From Knoellia koreensis (GTDB taxonomy: Bacteria > Actinomycetota > Actinomycetes > Actinomycetales > Dermatophilaceae): a DNA stretch of 64,000 bases. Below the pieces are notes generated by a model, which saw only the letters and a program-made list of their open reading frames with translations, ran no database searches and was not told the DNA's origin. This document shows, in pieces, positions 1 through 7,937 of the stretch. The translations under genes were made by a program, and so were the position numbers. The stretch spans positions 372,001-436,000 of the forward strand of contig NZ_JABEPQ010000002.1 of the NCBI RefSeq assembly GCF_013041615.1, given 5' to 3'. Positions within the stretch are counted from its first letter, which is position 1. Every line of letters begins with the position of its first letter.

Positions 1-2504
1 GCACCGACCTCGTCACCCGTGGTGCGGACCGCGGTCCAGCCTGCGCTGAGCAGGACGGCGGCGATGAGCGCGACCCCGACCGGCCAACGTGTCAACGCCA
101 CCCAGCCTCCGCGCGTCCGGCTGACCGGCAGGCCGTCCGCGGCGAGCAGGGCCATCGCGACGAGGGCGAGCGCCCACACGAGGAGCCCCGTGCCGGCCCA
201 GGCGGTGACGGGCTCACCGGCGCGCGCCAGCCCACCCGGCACGGTGCCGAGCTCGAGCCGCGGTGCGAGCACGGCATACGCGAGCCCGATGAGCCCCACG
301 ACCGCGACGAGCGAGGCGGCACGACCACGTCCGCCCACGCGGACGAGGCCCAGCAGGCCGGCGAGGACCAGCGGTGCCGACAGCAGGACGGGGTAGGAGC
401 CGGGGCCGCCGGGGTGCAGGAGCGCGAGCTGCCACGGCAGCGCCTGCGGCGTGCCCCAGACGGACAGGCCGGGGCCGGTGAGGACCAGCTCGGGTCGTTC
501 GAGCAGGGTCGCGACCCAAGGACCCAGCAGCACCAGCGGCAGCACCAGGAGGGCGAGCCCGCGCCACCGGGCCGAACCGCGACCGGCGACGACGAGGACG
601 AGCGCCACTAGGAGCGCGAGGGCGGCCAGGGCCGGGACGAAGGCGCCGAGCACGGCGATGGCGATCGCGGTCGCCGCGGAGCTCGTCGTGGTGCCGCCCC
701 GGCGCCCGGCGAGGGTGAGGCCCGCCGCCACGAGCGGCAGCAGGATCGCGGCCACGACGGCCCCGATGCGGCCGACCGCCACCGCCGTGACGAGCACGGC
801 CGACGTCGCCCAGGCGAGCGCCGCGAGCGCGCGGGGCCACCGTGAGTGGGTGACGACGCGGGCGGCGAGGTATGCCGCGAGCGTCGCAAGCGGCAGCGCG
901 AAGGTGAGCAGGAGGGTCACCACCGCACCGGCGGGTGACGCGGGTGCGGCGACGAAGGGCACGTGCGTGACGAGCCAGGCCAGCCCCGCCAGCACCGGTA
1001 GGTGCGGCCCGGCCTCGGCGGCGCTGCCGAGCCCGGCACCATGCCACCCGTCGAGCCAGCCGTGGAACAGCGCGCCCGGGCCGGCGGTGACGCCCTGGAG
1101 CTCTCCGCCGGTGACGCCTTGGTCGACGCGGGCGGCGAAGGTGCCACCCATCGCCCGGGTGGCGACGACGCTGACGACCGTCATCAGGACCACGGCGACG
1201 AGGCCGGGGTTGCGGATGGCGCGGGTCAGCCAGGTCTCGCCGAGGACGTTGAGGTCCTCGGCCTCGTCGGCCACGGGCCCGGACTCGCCGGAGGGGTCGG
1301 TCGGGCGGGTGACGGCCTGCGGGTCGTCGTCGAGGGTGACCTGGTCGTGGATGAGGTCGGCCGTGTGGCGCAGGACCACTCGCCGGGGCACGAACAGCCC
1401 GGTGAGGTCGCGGCGGCGCACGGCCCGGGTGCCGCGGGAGCGCCAGCGGGCGCCGAGCACGCGGCCGGGCGTGAGGACGGCGCCGATGTCGGCCAGCTCG
1501 GCCCAAGCAGCGCGGGGGCGCTTGGCCACGAGCAGGGCGAGTGCGGCCAGGACGCTCGACACGACCAGCCACAGCGCGAGGAACGGCAGGGCCAGCCACG
1601 AGCAGCGGGCGAGGGCGGCCCGGCGGGCCTGACGACGCACGCGGTTGACCGGGTCGGTGGGCGGGGCAGGGAGGTCGGTCTCGTCGTCCTCGCGGACCGG
1701 GGCGCCGGTGCGCAGGGTCGCACGCGGCACGACCACCACACGGCGGCCGGACTGCTGGGCCCGCCAGGAGAAGTCGACGTCGGCGCCGAAGTCACCGAGG
1801 GCACGGTCGGGACCGCCGAGGGAGCCGAAGAGGGAGCGCTCGACCAGCATGCCGGTGGCGGGGACCGCGAGGACGTCGGTGCGGCGGTCGTACTGGCCCT
1901 GGTCCGGCTCGCCGGGTGCCGGTGAGGGGATGACGCGGCCCGTGCGGGTCAGCTGCACCCCTACCGACCGCAGGCCGGTGGGGGCGTCCCACTCCATGAG
2001 CTTGGGGCCGGCGACGGCCACCGAGGGGCTGCGGCGCACGGCGTCGAGCAGCCGCGCCAGGGTCATGGGGGCGGCAGCACTGTCGGAGGTGAGCACCCAC
2101 ACGTGCTCGACCGGGGCCTCGGTCGGGGTCTCGACCAGAGCCGGGCCGGGATCCGCGGGGTCGTCGTCCCTGGTCGTTGTCGGTGGCTGCTGGTTCAGTG
2201 TGTCCAGCGCGAGCTTGACGGTGGCAGCCAGGGAGGAGGGTGCGGTGACGGTGACGTAGGAGATGTCGGGAATCGCCTCGGCGAGGGCGCGGTGTGCCCG
2301 CACCGCCTCGACGGCGTTGCCGTCGGTGCCGGGGTCGACGACGAGGAGCCGTTCGGGGCTGCGGGTCTGCCGGGCGAGGGAGTCGAGGGTGTCGCCCAGG
2401 GCAGACCGGGGGCCGCGCAGGACGAGGACGGCGGTCACGACGGCCCGAGCCGTCGGTGCGTCCGCGGGCTCGGTCAGGCCGTGCTGCGGTGGGGCAAGGG
2501 TCAT
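1..2504 (-). CDS. Large GT2-type glycosyltransferase with multi-pass membrane region (C-terminus cut by window edge)
   Basis: About 834 codons are visible; the end lies outside the window. The ATG at 2504 opens MTLAPPQHGL. Residues ~25-290 look like a GT-A fold family 2 glycosyltransferase: a start VLVLRGPRSALGDTLDSLARQ, a line LLVVDPGTDG, and an acceptor-side stretch GADVDFSWRA. The usual metal-binding DxD is not clear (TSDSAA at that place), so catalysis is uncertain. From ~330 onward there are many hydrophobic segments, interrupted by a charged loop rich in D, E and T. It follows whiB by 33 bases on the same strand and may be co-transcribed. Related large proteins occur beside whiB in other actinobacteria and are presumed to act on cell-envelope glycans. 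The substrate cannot be told from sequence. Confidence 0.8.
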   Translation of the reverse strand, partial: MTLAPPQHGLTEPADAPTARAVVTAVLVLRGPRSALGDTLDSLARQTRSPERLLVVDPGTDGNAVEAVRAHRALAEAIPDISYVTVTAPSSLAATVKLALDTLNQQPPTTTRDDDPADPGPALVETPTEAPVEHVWVLTSDSAAAPMTLARLLDAVRRSPSVAVAGPKLMEWDAPTGLRSVGVQLTRTGRVIPSPAPGEPDQGQYDRRTDVLAVPATGMLVERSLFGSLGGPDRALGDFGADVDFSWRAQQSGRRVVVVPRATLRTGAPVREDDETDLPAPPTDPVNRVRRQARRAALARCSWLALPFLALWLVVSSVLAALALLVAKRPRAAWAELADIGAVLTPGRVLGARWRSRGTRAVRRRDLTGLFVPRRVVLRHTADLIHDQVTLDDDPQAVTRPTDPSGESGPVADEAEDLNVLGETWLTRAIRNPGLVAVVLMTVVSVVATRAMGGTFAARVDQGVTGGELQGVTAGPGALFHGWLDGWHGAGLGSAAEAGPHLPVLAGLAWLVTHVPFVAAPASPAGAVVTLLLTFALPLATLAAYLAARVVTHSRWPRALAALAWATSAVLVTAVAVGRIGAVVAAILLPLVAAGLTLAGRRGGTTTSSAATAIAIAVLGAFVPALAALALLVALVLVVAGRGSARWRGLALLVLPLVLLGPWVATLLERPELVLTGPGLSVWGTPQALPWQLALLHPGGPGSYPVLLSAPLVLAGLLGLVRVGGRGRAASLVAVVGLIGLAYAVLAPRLELGTVPGGLARAGEPVTAWAGTGLLVWALALVAMALLAADGLPVSRTRGGWVALTRWPVGVALIAAVLLSAGWTAVRTTGDEVG

Positions 2505-2537
2505 GCGCTCGTCACGGGGTGCCGCCGCGGCGAGCCG

Positions 2538-2801
2538 CTAGACCGCACGCTTCTTGAGCTTGCGACGCTCGCGCTCGGACAGCCCGCCCCAGATGCCGAA
2601 GCGCTCGTCGTGGGCCAGTGCGTACTCGAGGCACTCGGCCCGCACCTCACACCCGACGCAGACCTTCTTGGCCTCGCGCGTCGAGCCGCCCTTCTCCGGG
2701 AAGAACGCCTCAGGGTCGGTCTGCGCACACAGCGACCGCTCCTGCCACGACAACTCGCCCTCATCGCCCCCGTCGAGGGCGATCAACTGAAGTTCCTGCA
2801 C
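2538..2801 (-). CDS. whiB: WhiB-family iron-sulfur transcriptional regulator (WhiB/WhiB2 type)
   Basis: 87 residues, normal for the family. The four iron-sulfur cysteines are C25, C48, C51 and C57, with the C-x2-C-x5-C spacing. The turn GIWGG is at 69-73, followed by a basic tail RRKLKKR. Wbl proteins carry a 4Fe-4S cluster, bind the primary sigma factor and steer transcription; the WhiB/WhiB2 branch controls septation and cell division. The start is a GTG at 2801 with a near-perfect ribosome site (GAGGAGGAA) just upstream. The gene faces away from fbiA-fbiB, the same order as whiB2-fbiA-fbiB in mycobacteria, which supports orthology to whiB2. The assignment to that branch is inferred from synteny and the short N-terminus. 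Confidence 0.93.
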   Translation of the reverse strand: MQELQLIALDGGDEGELSWQERSLCAQTDPEAFFPEKGGSTREAKKVCVGCEVRAECLEYALAHDERFGIWGGLSERERRKLKKRAV

Positions 2802-3012
2802 GACTTCCTCCTCGACCCTGACCGTGCCGCCGGCTCGTGTCGGCCGGTCACAACAATGGAATTACACGCGTGTCATACGTCGTTCGTCAAGCCGAACAGT
2901 GATATTTGCTCCAACCGGTGGACCTGACGTAATGGGGTTCGCGGCCCTCAGCGCCCTTCGCGGTCCGGCCCCCGCGCCCGCGCGGGTCGCCCGGTGCGCA
3001 AGACTGCTCGTC
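2802..3012. promoter_or_regulatory. Divergent whiB / fbiA promoter region with palindrome
   Basis: This 211-base gap is AT-richer in its middle (2845-2925) than its surroundings. It contains a perfect palindrome ACACGCGTGT at 2864-2873, a plausible operator for the whiB side. For fbiA, AAGACT at 3000-3005 lies exactly seven bases before the ATG at 3013, the geometry of a leaderless actinobacterial promoter. No ribosome site precedes that ATG. Confidence 0.45.
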
Positions 3013-3987
3013 ATGCGCATCACCGCCCTCGCGGGTGGTGTCGGTGGGGCGCGGTTCCTCCGGGGGCTGCGGGACCACCTCGACACCCGCGACGACCTCG
3101 CCGACACCTCGCTCACCGTCATCGGCAACACCGGCGACGACATCACGCTGTTCGGGCTGCGGGTCTGCCCGGACCTCGACACGCTGGTCTACACGCTGGG
3201 CGACGGCGTGCACGAGGGCCAGGGGTGGGGGCGCGCGGACGAGAGCCACCGCGTCCAGGGTGAGCTCGCGGCATACGGCGCGCAACCCCAGTGGTTCGCC
3301 CTCGGCGACCTCGACTTCGGCACCCACATCATCCGGTCGCAGTGGCTCGGGCTCGGGCTCAAGCTGTCCGACGTCACCGAGCGGCTTGCGCAGCGGTGGG
3401 GCCTGCCCGACCGGGGCGTCACGGTGCTGCCGATGACCGACGACCCGGTCGAGACCCACGTCGTCATCGAGGACGCCGAGGGTCAGCGGGCGGTCCACTT
3501 CCAGGAGTGGTGGGTGCGGATGCAGGCGGCCGTGCCGGCGCAGCGGTTCATCGCGGTCGGCATGGACCAGGCGACCGCCGCGCCCGGTGTGCTCGACGCC
3601 ATCCGCCAGGCCGACGTCATCCTCCTGCCGCCGAGCAACCCCGTGGTCTCGATCGGCATCATCCTCGGCGTGCCCGGGGTGCGCGACGCGCTGCGCGGAT
3701 CCCACGCACCCGTCGTGGGCGTCTCCCCCATCATCGGCGGTATGCCGGTGCGCGGGCACGCGGACGCGTGCCTCGACGCGATCGGGGTCGAGTCGACCGC
3801 GGCCGGGGTGGCGTCGCTCTACGAGGACTTCCTCGACGGCTGGCTGGTGTCCGAGGACGACGAGCGGGGCGTGCGCCTGTCCAGGGCACAGGTCCGGGGG
3901 CGGCCCCTGCTGATGTCGGACCGCGGTGCGGCGGCCGACCTCGCCGGTGCCGCGCTCGACCTCGCGCTCGAGCTGCGGAACTCCTGA
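3013..3987 (+). CDS. fbiA: 2-phospho-L-lactate transferase (F420 biosynthesis)
   Basis: 324 residues, the usual size of FbiA/CofD. The enzyme joins the phospholactyl or phosphoenolpyruvyl group of its GDP-activated donor to the deazaflavin Fo, giving (dehydro)F420-0 in the cytoplasm. Seen: N-terminal glycine-rich loop GGVGGARF (8-15), GNTGDD (38-43), GDLDFGTH (98-105) and SNPVVSIG (208-215), all hallmarks of the family. The frame is open further upstream, but MRITALAGG is the conserved family start and has a leaderless -10 box seven bases before it. fbiB follows one base after the stop. An F420-dependent LLM enzyme lies at the far end of the window, so the cofactor has users nearby. Confidence 0.93.
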   Translation: MRITALAGGVGGARFLRGLRDHLDTRDDLADTSLTVIGNTGDDITLFGLRVCPDLDTLVYTLGDGVHEGQGWGRADESHRVQGELAAYGAQPQWFALGDLDFGTHIIRSQWLGLGLKLSDVTERLAQRWGLPDRGVTVLPMTDDPVETHVVIEDAEGQRAVHFQEWWVRMQAAVPAQRFIAVGMDQATAAPGVLDAIRQADVILLPPSNPVVSIGIILGVPGVRDALRGSHAPVVGVSPIIGGMPVRGHADACLDAIGVESTAAGVASLYEDFLDGWLVSEDDERGVRLSRAQVRGRPLLMSDRGAAADLAGAALDLALELRNS

Positions 3988-3988
3988 C

Positions 3989-5074
3989 GTGCCATCCCTG
4001 ACCGTCACCGGGGTCGAGGGGATCCCCGAGGTCCGCGAGGGGGACGACGTGGTGGCCCTCCTGCTGGAGGGCTGCACCCGCACGGGGATCGAGCTGGCCG
4101 ATGGCGACATCGTGGTGATCTCGAGCAAGATCGTGTCGAAATCCCTTGGCCTGTGGGCTGATTCGGCCGACAAGGCCGCCGTCGTCGAGGGCGAGACGGT
4201 GCGCGTGGTGGCCGAGCGGGTCGCCGGCGACCGCCTGACCCGCATCGTCCGGGCACGCAGCGGCCCGGTCATGGCGGCCGCCGGGGTCGACGCGTCCAAC
4301 ACCGGCGGCGTCGACCGGCTCCTGCTGCTGCCCCGCGACCCCGACGGCGAGGCGGACCGGCTCCGGACCGACCTGCTCGCCGCCACCGGCCTGCGCCGCA
4401 TCGGGGTGGTCGTCAGCGACACGGCCGGGCGGCCCTGGCGCGCCGGGCAGACCGACTTCGCCCTCGGCGCCAGCGGCGTCGCGGTCGTCGACGACCTGCG
4501 CGGCGGCGTAGACGCCGACGGCGCGCCACTGAACGTCACCACGCGGGCCCTCGGCGACGAGCTCGCCGCGGCCGCCGAGCTGGTCAAGGGCAAGACCGCC
4601 CACGTGCCGGCGGCCGTGGTGCGCGGCACCGGCTGGGCCCTCGAGGACGCCGGTCCGGGCGCGCGGGCACTCATCCGGGTGGGCCGCGAGGACTGGTTCG
4701 ACTACGGCCGCGCCGAGGCGGTGCGTGCCTCGTTGGGCGTCGAGCCTGGTGCGTTGCACGGTGCCGCGTGGCTCACCCCGTCGGTGGCACCAGAGGACGT
4801 CCGGGTGCGGGTCGAGCGCGCGCTGGCCATCGCGAGCATGGACCCCGCGGTGGGTGGGGGCGGTGGCGACGCCTCGGAACCCGGCGTGCTCGAGGTCAGC
4901 GCCGACACGGCATACCAGGTGGGTCTGCTGGCCGCGCGCGTCGCGGCAGCCCTGTGGGGAGAAGGCTTTTCGGCGACCATCGCGACCAAGCCGTTCGTCG
5001 GTGAGGCCGGCGACCATCGCGCCCGCCTCACCTACACCGCCCGTCAATTACCCACCCAAATGGAAGATCGTTGA
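3989..5074 (+). CDS. fbiB: Coenzyme F420-0:L-glutamate ligase (CofE domain, no full nitroreductase domain)
   Basis: 361 residues from a GTG one base after the fbiA stop. The N-terminal ~255 residues are a CofE domain: DGDIVVISSKIVSKSLG (38-54), SDTAGRPWRAGQTDFALG (143-160) and KGKTAHVPAAVVRG (200-213). It adds glutamates to F420-0. In mycobacterial FbiB a second, ~200-residue nitroreductase-like domain reduces dehydro-F420. Here only ~100 residues follow CofE (RVRVERALAIASMDPAV and VSADTAYQVGLLAARVAAALW), too short for that fold. The last ten residues and the stop codon lie inside a 33-bp repeat (5043-5075), so the native C-terminus may have been altered. Co-transcribed with fbiA. Confidence 0.9.
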   Translation: MPSLTVTGVEGIPEVREGDDVVALLLEGCTRTGIELADGDIVVISSKIVSKSLGLWADSADKAAVVEGETVRVVAERVAGDRLTRIVRARSGPVMAAAGVDASNTGGVDRLLLLPRDPDGEADRLRTDLLAATGLRRIGVVVSDTAGRPWRAGQTDFALGASGVAVVDDLRGGVDADGAPLNVTTRALGDELAAAAELVKGKTAHVPAAVVRGTGWALEDAGPGARALIRVGREDWFDYGRAEAVRASLGVEPGALHGAAWLTPSVAPEDVRVRVERALAIASMDPAVGGGGGDASEPGVLEVSADTAYQVGLLAARVAAALWGEGFSATIATKPFVGEAGDHRARLTYTARQLPTQMEDR

Positions 5075-5108
5075 CGTCAACAACCCACCCATATGGACGG
5101 TTGTTGAC
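5043..5108 (-). repeat. Two abutting copies of a 33-bp repeat (array A)
   Basis: Units 5043-5075 and 5076-5108 abut without spacer. Read on the minus strand each starts GTCAAC, contains GGGTGGGT and ends TTGAC. The second unit has perfect 10-bp terminal inverted repeats (GTCAACAACC / GGTTGTTGAC). The same unit occurs twice more, in opposite orientation, at 6951-7016. The array sits between the convergent fbiB and glycosylase genes and contains the fbiB stop codon (5072-5074). A bidirectional terminator, a REP-like element or an operator are all possible. Confidence 0.85.
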
Positions 5109-5110
5109 CG

Positions 5111-6064
5111 TCAGCGGCGGGTCGGGAGGTGGGTGCGCGGCGCCATCCGCGGCCCCCGGCGCGGGCGCATCCCGGCGGACAGCTCGAGTAGACGCTGGGC
5201 GCGGAAGCGGTGCCCCCGATAGGGCTCGAGCAGCTCGGCCATCTCGTCGTCACCGAGCGCCTCACCCGTCAGCGCCCACGTGACGTTCTTGGCGATGTGG
5301 TAGTCGCCGAAGCTGACGGCATCGGGGTCGCCGAGGGCCCGCTGCGCCACCTCGGCAGCCGTCCAGACGCCGATGCCGGGCACTGAGCGCAGCCGCGCCC
5401 GCGCGTCCTCCCACGACAGGGTCGTGCACTCCTCGAGCCGTCCGGCCACCCGCGCGGCGCGCACGGCTGTCCCGGAGCGGGCGCCGTCGACGCTCGCCCG
5501 CAGCCACTCCCACGACGGGATCGCCGCCCACTCGGCGGCCGAGGGCGCCACCCACAGCTTGCGGGCCTCGCCGGGTCCGGGTGCTCGCGAGCCGAACCGG
5601 TGGACCAGCACGCGGTATCCCCCGAACGCCTCCTGCCCCGTCACCTTCTGCTCGATCGCGGCCGGCACCAGCGCATGCATGACCAGACCCGACTTCGGCA
5701 CCCGCCACGCGGCATACCGGCGCACGGCGCTCGCCACCTGCGGGTGGTGCGGGACGAACCCGCTGTCGTCGTCCTCCCCGCCGAGGAGGGCAGGCACCTG
5801 GTCGAGCGCCCACGACGCACCCGCGCCCCAGGCGCTGGCGTGCACCTCGGCGAGGTCGTCACGCTGGACCAGCCGCAGCGTCGCCGGGCCCTGCGGCGTG
5901 GGCAGCCCGAGCCACCACCCGTCGCCGCGGTCGGACTGGAAGGTCGGGTCACCGCCGCCCCGCCGGAAGGCCGACACGATCAGGCCCACCGCGGTCGGTC
6001 GGCCCGGACGCCACACGCGGGTGGACCCGCTGGAGTCGGCGGCGTCGGCGGAGGGCGGCACCAC
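5111..6064 (-). CDS. AlkA-type DNA-3-methyladenine glycosylase, HhH-GPD family
   Basis: 317 residues. The helix-hairpin-helix is SVPGIGVWTAAEV (~227-239) and the catalytic aspartate of the HhH-GPD family is D254 in SFGDYHI. Upstream, PAAIEQKVTGQEA (~134-146) matches the AlkA/OGG-like core helix. The enzyme would remove alkylated purines as the first step of base-excision repair. The N-terminal ~100 residues (WWLGLPTPQGPATLRL) match the AlkA N-terminal sheet. Two adjacent GTG codons (6064 and 6061) are possible starts; CACACT just upstream fits a leaderless start at 6061. Its stop lies two bases from the 33-bp repeat array. The neighbours are not repair genes. Confidence 0.85.
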   Translation of the reverse strand: MVPPSADAADSSGSTRVWRPGRPTAVGLIVSAFRRGGGDPTFQSDRGDGWWLGLPTPQGPATLRLVQRDDLAEVHASAWGAGASWALDQVPALLGGEDDDSGFVPHHPQVASAVRRYAAWRVPKSGLVMHALVPAAIEQKVTGQEAFGGYRVLVHRFGSRAPGPGEARKLWVAPSAAEWAAIPSWEWLRASVDGARSGTAVRAARVAGRLEECTTLSWEDARARLRSVPGIGVWTAAEVAQRALGDPDAVSFGDYHIAKNVTWALTGEALGDDEMAELLEPYRGHRFRAQRLLELSAGMRPRRGPRMAPRTHLPTRR

Positions 6065-6111
6065 ACCAGTGTGACCGGTCGTGGTGACACGCCGCGCAGG
6101 GCCGCACCGTA

Positions 6112-6117
6112 GACTCT
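6112..6117 (+). promoter_or_regulatory. -10 box (TAGACT) for the DUF3105 gene
   Basis: TAGACT matches the actinobacterial TANNNT -10 consensus and would give a leader of about 35 bases before the GTG at 6160. Confidence 0.4.
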
Positions 6118-6159
6118 GCGCGACCTGCCACCCCCGCTCCCCCGAAACCCGAGGACACC

Positions 6160-6861
6160 GTGAGCAACAAGCGCGCGAGCAAGGACCGCAAGGCCCGCCT
6201 GGCCGAGATCCAGAAGCAGCAGAAGGCCAGCGAGCGCCGGGTCCGGATGATTGTGATCGCCGCCTGCGTGGTGCTGCTCGCCGGCATCGCGGGGGTCGTG
6301 GTCTACGCCCTGAACGACGCCCGGTCCAAGCAGCTGCCCAACCTCGGCGTGACCGTCGCCGCGGCGCACTGCGACCCCGTCACCAACGACGCGTCGACCG
6401 GCAGCGGCGAGCACATCGGCCCCGGCACCAACCAGCCCGACAAGACCTCGGCGACCTACGACACGGTGCCGCCGTCGCACGGCCAGCACTTCGCGCAGCC
6501 GGACATCAGCGGCCGTGACTTCTACTCCGCCACCGACCGGCCGCCGCTCGAGACCCTCGTGCACAACCTCGAGCACGGCTACACGATCCTCTGGTACGAC
6601 GGCACCAAGGTGAAGGACACCAGCCTGCTCAAGGAGATCGCCGACAAGGCGAACAAGCTGCCCGAGGCGAGCGGCAAGTTCAAGGCGGTCGAGTGGGACC
6701 CCAGCCGCGGCGCGTTCCCGCAGGGCAAGCCTTACGTCCTGTCGCACTGGGCCAAGGAGGCCGGCCACCGCCAGCAGTGCGGCGATCTCTCCGGCCAGGT
6801 CGTGGTCGACTTCGTGAAGAAGTACCCGAAGGACGACACCCAGGAGCCGGGCGCCGCCTGA
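6160..6861 (+). CDS. DUF3105 membrane-anchored protein
   Basis: 233 residues. A basic, glutamine-rich cytoplasmic N-terminus (1-28) is followed by one membrane segment (~29-51) and an extracytoplasmic domain. The DUF3105 signatures are PPSHGQH (104-110) and HNLEHGY (135-141); the clustered histidines suggest metal or haem binding, which is inference. Two cysteines (C71 in AHCDPV and one in QQCGDL near the end) could form a disulfide outside the cell. DUF3105 proteins are common in actinobacteria and have no settled function. The GTG start follows a promoter at 6112. A strong hairpin made of two copies of the 8-mer CGGCATAC follows the stop by 25 bases. Confidence 0.88.
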   Translation: MSNKRASKDRKARLAEIQKQQKASERRVRMIVIAACVVLLAGIAGVVVYALNDARSKQLPNLGVTVAAAHCDPVTNDASTGSGEHIGPGTNQPDKTSATYDTVPPSHGQHFAQPDISGRDFYSATDRPPLETLVHNLEHGYTILWYDGTKVKDTSLLKEIADKANKLPEASGKFKAVEWDPSRGAFPQGKPYVLSHWAKEAGHRQQCGDLSGQVVVDFVKKYPKDDTQEPGAA

Positions 6862-6886
6862 TCGCCTACTCCCCCAAGCAGATTCG

Positions 6887-6919
6887 CGTATGCCGCCCGC
6901 TCACCGCGGGCGGCATACG
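6887..6919. terminator. Bidirectional hairpin built from two facing 8-mer motif copies
   Basis: Perfect 14-bp arms, 6887-6900 and 6906-6919, with a 5-base loop. Each arm contains the genome-wide motif GTATGCCG/CGGCATAC. It lies between the convergent DUF3105 and methyltransferase genes and has no T-run, as is common for actinobacterial terminators. Confidence 0.7.
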
Positions 6920-6950
6920 TGCGTCTGGGGGTCGGCAGGCGAAGCCGACC

Positions 6951-7016
6951 GTCAACGATCGTCCAATTGGGTGGGTTACCGACGTCAACGATCGTCCAAT
7001 TGGGTGGGTTACCGAC
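6951..7016 (+). repeat. Two abutting copies of the 33-bp repeat (array B)
   Basis: Units 6951-6983 and 6984-7016 are identical to each other and abut directly. Each begins GTCAACGATCGTCC, contains TTGGGTGGGTTACC and ends GAC. They are the same family as array A at 5043-5108 but inverted relative to it. Like array A, they sit between two convergent genes. Confidence 0.88.
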
Positions 7017-7061
7017 GCGGACGACGCAGGCAGGGCGACCCTCACGTGCCTGGTGCGGGCG

Positions 7062-7928
7062 TCAGCTCCGGCGGAAGGTGAGCAGGATGAAGGTGTAGTC
7101 GAGCCCGACGCGGTCCCAGTGGACGGGGCGCTCGGCGTGGGCGAGGGAGTCCGAGGTCGACAGGTCACCGACGAGCTCGAAGCCCGCAGCCTGCGCGGTC
7201 TGGACGAGCTCGCTGATGTCGGCGGGGCCGAAGATGCGGACCTCGCTGCCGTATGCCGTGCGGCCGGTGGTGTCGGGCGGGTCCTGGTCGTAGTCGGTCG
7301 AGACCGCGAGGATGCCGCCGGGTCGCAGGATCCGGGCCGACTCGCGCAGGAACGGCTCGAGCGGCACGCCGTGCTCGATGACCGACATGCAGGTGATCGC
7401 GTCGAGCGAGCCGTCCGGCAGGCCCGTCGCGGTGACGTCGCCGTGGCGGAACGACACCCCGTCGCGGTGGACCTCGTCGCCGAACTCGAGGTTGATGCCG
7501 AGCAGCGCGTCGCGCGCCTCACCGAAGCCGTAAAGCCGCAGCCACGGCAGCACGGGTGAGTAGCGGGCCGAGCCGGCGTCCATCACCCGGGCGGTGCGTG
7601 AGCCGTCGTCGGCGAGGTTGAGCACGGCCGCCACGGCCCCGAGGGCGTCCCAGTTCTTCGGCAGGTCGCGGTGCAGGGGCAGGCGCAGGTGCTTGGCCTC
7701 GTCGACGGCGCGCTGCCAGTCGGCTTCGGAGCCGAGCACCGCGGTCGGCGGGACGCTGCGCGGGACCGGCCGGTTCGCGGCATACCCGCGCTTGGACTCG
7801 GCCCGGCGCTGGACGGCCACCCGCGCCCACAGGACGTGCTCGGCGGCGCGCTTCGCGACGGCCAGCAGCGGTCCCCCGGGTGGAGCGGCGACCTGTCCGG
7901 AGACCCCCGTCTCGTCTGGAGTGGTCAT
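7062..7928 (-). CDS. Class I SAM-dependent methyltransferase (type 11)
   Basis: 288 residues. The SAM-binding motif I region is ARVMDAGSARYSP (~113-125). It is followed by GDVTATGLPDGSLDAITCMSVIEHG, the motif II and post-motif III region typical of small-molecule or glycan O-methyltransferases, and RILRPGGILAVSTDYD. The N-terminal ~90 residues are basic and lack a membrane segment. It is the last gene of a minus-strand operon with a flippase-like protein and two glycosyltransferases, so a surface glycan or lipid is the likely substrate (inference). The start ATG at 7928 lies nine bases after the preceding stop. Confidence 0.82.
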   Translation of the reverse strand: MTTPDETGVSGQVAAPPGGPLLAVAKRAAEHVLWARVAVQRRAESKRGYAANRPVPRSVPPTAVLGSEADWQRAVDEAKHLRLPLHRDLPKNWDALGAVAAVLNLADDGSRTARVMDAGSARYSPVLPWLRLYGFGEARDALLGINLEFGDEVHRDGVSFRHGDVTATGLPDGSLDAITCMSVIEHGVPLEPFLRESARILRPGGILAVSTDYDQDPPDTTGRTAYGSEVRIFGPADISELVQTAQAAGFELVGDLSTSDSLAHAERPVHWDRVGLDYTFILLTFRRS

Positions 7929-7937
7929 TGGGGAAAC

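Noticed and set aside
2824-3012. N-terminal extension of fbiA by 63 codons
   Set aside because: The extension is unlike FbiA, runs through the promoter region, and the conserved MRITALAGG start has a leaderless -10 box.
5262-5813. Long open frame opposite or within the glycosylase gene
   Set aside because: Arg/Gly/Pro-rich translation with no motif; a typical shadow frame in GC-rich DNA. The same applies to other long antisense frames, for example within 35735-38467, 40976-42397 and 46255-47970.
5043-7016. The 33-bp arrays as ends of a transposon
   Set aside because: The bracketed block holds an AlkA-type glycosylase and a DUF3105 gene, with no transposase and no obvious target-site duplication. 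Kept as a repeat family only.
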